The notes under the pieces: generated by a model | What the model saw: only the letters and a program-made list of their open reading frames with translations | Databases searched by the model: none | Told to the model about the DNA's origin: nothing | Source of the DNA: Cercospora beticola | Taxonomy: Eukaryota; Ascomycota; Dothideomycetes; Mycosphaerellales; Mycosphaerellaceae | Length of the DNA: 64,000 nucleotides | Assembly: GCF_033473495.1 (NCBI RefSeq) | Contig: NC_088935.1 | Location: 3,534,001 to 3,598,000, forward strand | Reading direction: 5' to 3' | Position numbers and translations under genes: made by a program | In this document: piece after piece, positions 62,555 through 64,000 of the stretch | How positions within the stretch are numbered: the first letter of the stretch is position 1 | Layout: each line of letters opens with the position of its first letter

Positions 62555-64000
62555 TCAGAGATCATCAAAGCCAAGCTGGCCAACAGTGCCCAAGAAACCT
62601 CCTGTACCCGTCTGCTCAGCATCCTGTTGATGAAGTAATGCGTCCACGTCGACGTTTCCCGATGTCAAATACTTTTCACTCACGCCGACATTGACTCGTT
62701 GCTTGAGAAGAGCTTTCAATTCCGCCTTCATAGCACCCATCTCGGCTCTTGACATTTGCGATGCTTCCTTTTCCTTCTTCTTGCGCCCAGCTCCACGACC
62801 GTGTCGACCAGGAGCTTCCCTTTCGAGCTCCTCACTGTCGTAGTCCACGCCAAGATCTTCAGCCGCCTCACGCATGAAGTCGTCTTCCTTGTGCGCTTTC
62901 TCCTTCGCTATCGTCGCATCGGCGATCTTCTTCGCAAGAGTCAGTCTATCCTTCAAGCGAGACACAATCCGGCGATCGATGTCGAGTGTGCGAATGTAGT
63001 ATCCTTGCTTCGCTGCATCCGATCCATTCTTCTCAGCAGCAATAGCTGAATGCGCATGGACTTTGGCAATCAGCCTTCGCACACCTGCGACTTCCTCGGG
63101 GCCACAGATGAGCACTGATGAGCCTTGCTGGCCAGCACGAGCTGTTCTTCCCGATCGGTGGACGTATGTGTCTGCTGCGCGCGGCAGGTGGTAGTGAACG
63201 ACCAGATCAATGCTTGGAATATCTAATCCGCGTGCAGCGACATCTGTCGCAATCAGAATTGCGGGAGAGGTCCTACCCGCAGCGTTCTTGCCACTGAAGC
63301 GTTCGACAGAGCGCAATCGAGCCTTTTGTGCCATGCCAGAATGTAGCGCTATGGCGTTGAGGTTTAGATTCTGTAGCAGCGGCGTTATGCGACGGACTGC
63401 ACTGATGGAGTTTGTGAAGACGATTGTGCGTTGCGTTGAGTACAACAGGAGCAGAGCGTAAAGATAGAGATCCTTCTCGGTGCCAGAGCATTCGATCAAG
63501 CCCTCCTTTAGACCTGTAGCCAGCTGATTGACGGGGTTCATGTCGATGAACTTGGGCGCTTCTTCTCGGAAGTTGAGTTTCGAGAGCAGATATTCCATAG
63601 ACTGTGCGTTGCTTAGAAGGCTGTCATTGTGACTGACCTTGCCAACGAGCTTTCTCTGTAAGGCACGATCAAATGTTGCAGAGAAAACGAGGGTTTGGCG
63701 CTGCACAGCCTTCTTCGTGCTCGGCTTCGTCTTCACTGCCGTAGCTTCGTCTGTTTCGTCTTCTTCGTCTCGATCTTCCTCGCGATCAAGAGTGTTCAGA
63801 ATCTCCTCGACCTCTTTGAAATGGCCCTCGCTGAGCAGTCTGTCCGCTTCATCGATGACCAAGAAGTCGATTTTCTGCAAGGCTGCGGCAACTCCTTGAC
63901 CGTCGCTGATTACCTCCCACAGGCGTCCAGGAGTACCGATTACCACATGTGCATCTTTGAGCAATCGTTGCTGCTTATGCACCGATAGACCTCCCGTCAA
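62555..64000 (-). CDS. MAK5: DEAD-box RNA helicase Mak5 (DDX24-like), N-terminus off the right edge
   Basis: The frame is open to the right edge, so only the C-terminal 481 residues are present. Visible helicase motifs are GG (MTGGLSVHKQQRLL), TPGRL (VIGTPGRLWEV), DEAD (FLVIDEADRLLSEGHFKEVE), SAT (TLVFSATFDRAL), IVFTNSISAVRR, LHSGMAQKARLRSVERF, ILIATDVAARGLDIP and HRSGRTARAGQQG. The phrase DRLLSEGHFKEVEEIL and the acidic insert between DEAD and SAT (REEDRDEEDETDEATAVKTK) are typical of Mak5. The C-terminal basic tail (RHGRGAGRKKKEKEASQMSR) is nucleolar in character. Mak5 acts in 60S subunit assembly. Walker A and the Q motif lie beyond the window. Confidence 0.92.
   Translation of the reverse strand: MTGGLSVHKQQRLLKDAHVVIGTPGRLWEVISDGQGVAAALQKIDFLVIDEADRLLSEGHFKEVEEILNTLDREEDRDEEDETDEATAVKTKPSTKKAVQRQTLVFSATFDRALQRKLVGKVSHNDSLLSNAQSMEYLLSKLNFREEAPKFIDMNPVNQLATGLKEGLIECSGTEKDLYLYALLLLYSTQRTIVFTNSISAVRRITPLLQNLNLNAIALHSGMAQKARLRSVERFSGKNAAGRTSPAILIATDVAARGLDIPSIDLVVHYHLPRAADTYVHRSGRTARAGQQGSSVLICGPEEVAGVRRLIAKVHAHSAIAAEKNGSDAAKQGYYIRTLDIDRRIVSRLKDRLTLAKKIADATIAKEKAHKEDDFMREAAEDLGVDYDSEELEREAPGRHGRGAGRKKKEKEASQMSRAEMGAMKAELKALLKQRVNVGVSEKYLTSGNVDVDALLHQQDAEQTGTGGFLGTVGQLGFDDL

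Noticed and set aside
1..64000. Transposable elements, CRISPR arrays, rRNA genes, viral insertions
   Set aside because: No transposase, reverse transcriptase, integrase, long terminal repeat, regular spacer array or rRNA signature was seen.

Overview
The window is a gene-dense piece of a nuclear chromosome from a filamentous ascomycete. The evidence is short (about 45-110 bp) GT-AG introns in most genes, a Zn2Cys6 regulator with a fungal-specific middle region, fungal versions of housekeeping genes (SIF2/TBL1, BDF1, RSC9, COQ5, MAK5, RPL10A) and several fungus-only hypothetical proteins. The gene set and intron style suggest Pezizomycotina, probably Dothideomycetes; the class is inference. 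I saw no transposon, rRNA operon, CRISPR array, PKS or NRPS.

Left part (1-23 kb): a truncated alpha/beta hydrolase, a possibly damaged F-box gene, a LisH-WD40 Set3-complex-type protein, a TMEM115-like Golgi membrane protein, an eight-exon Baeyer-Villiger/FMO-type monooxygenase, a large disordered protein, a DUF4050/Gag1-clamp protein, a small acidic protein, a Utp12-domain ribosome-biogenesis protein and the double-bromodomain BET protein Bdf1.

Central part (23.6-33.9 kb): the most interesting region. Five sugar-acid/polyol enzymes sit together: myo-inositol oxygenase, a KduD/gluconate-5-dehydrogenase-like SDR, a sorbitol/L-idonate-dehydrogenase-like zinc MDR, an aldo-keto reductase and a Gfo/Idh/MocA inositol dehydrogenase. 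Four of them form two head-to-head pairs. Together they could convert inositols to D-glucuronate and then through L-gulonate, 2-keto-L-gulonate, L-idonate and 5-keto-D-gluconate to D-gluconate. Two unrelated-looking genes are interleaved: an AA11-like copper monooxygenase and the kinetochore/Fanconi histone-fold protein Mhf1. Both divergent promoters carry CCNCCAA motifs, and one carries a perfect 11-bp inverted repeat.

Right part (34-64 kb): cytosolic leucyl-tRNA synthetase, a small membrane protein, HMG-CoA lyase, a CUE-domain protein, a flavin monooxygenase fused to a DUF6314-like domain next to a convergent Zn2Cys6 regulator, a NIP30 protein, a tRNA-like Pol III locus with a very long intervening segment, ESCRT-II Vps25 with a second ORF only 14 bp downstream, ribosomal protein uL1, a CorA-like membrane protein with a GC-AG intron, RSC9, a Rec114-like candidate, a bacterial KdsD-type SIS isomerase, COQ5, the branched-chain ketoacid dehydrogenase E1 alpha subunit, and the 3' part of the helicase MAK5 running off the right edge.

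Exon boundaries were assigned by eye from splice consensus plus preservation of conserved reading frame; none has been tested against transcripts.
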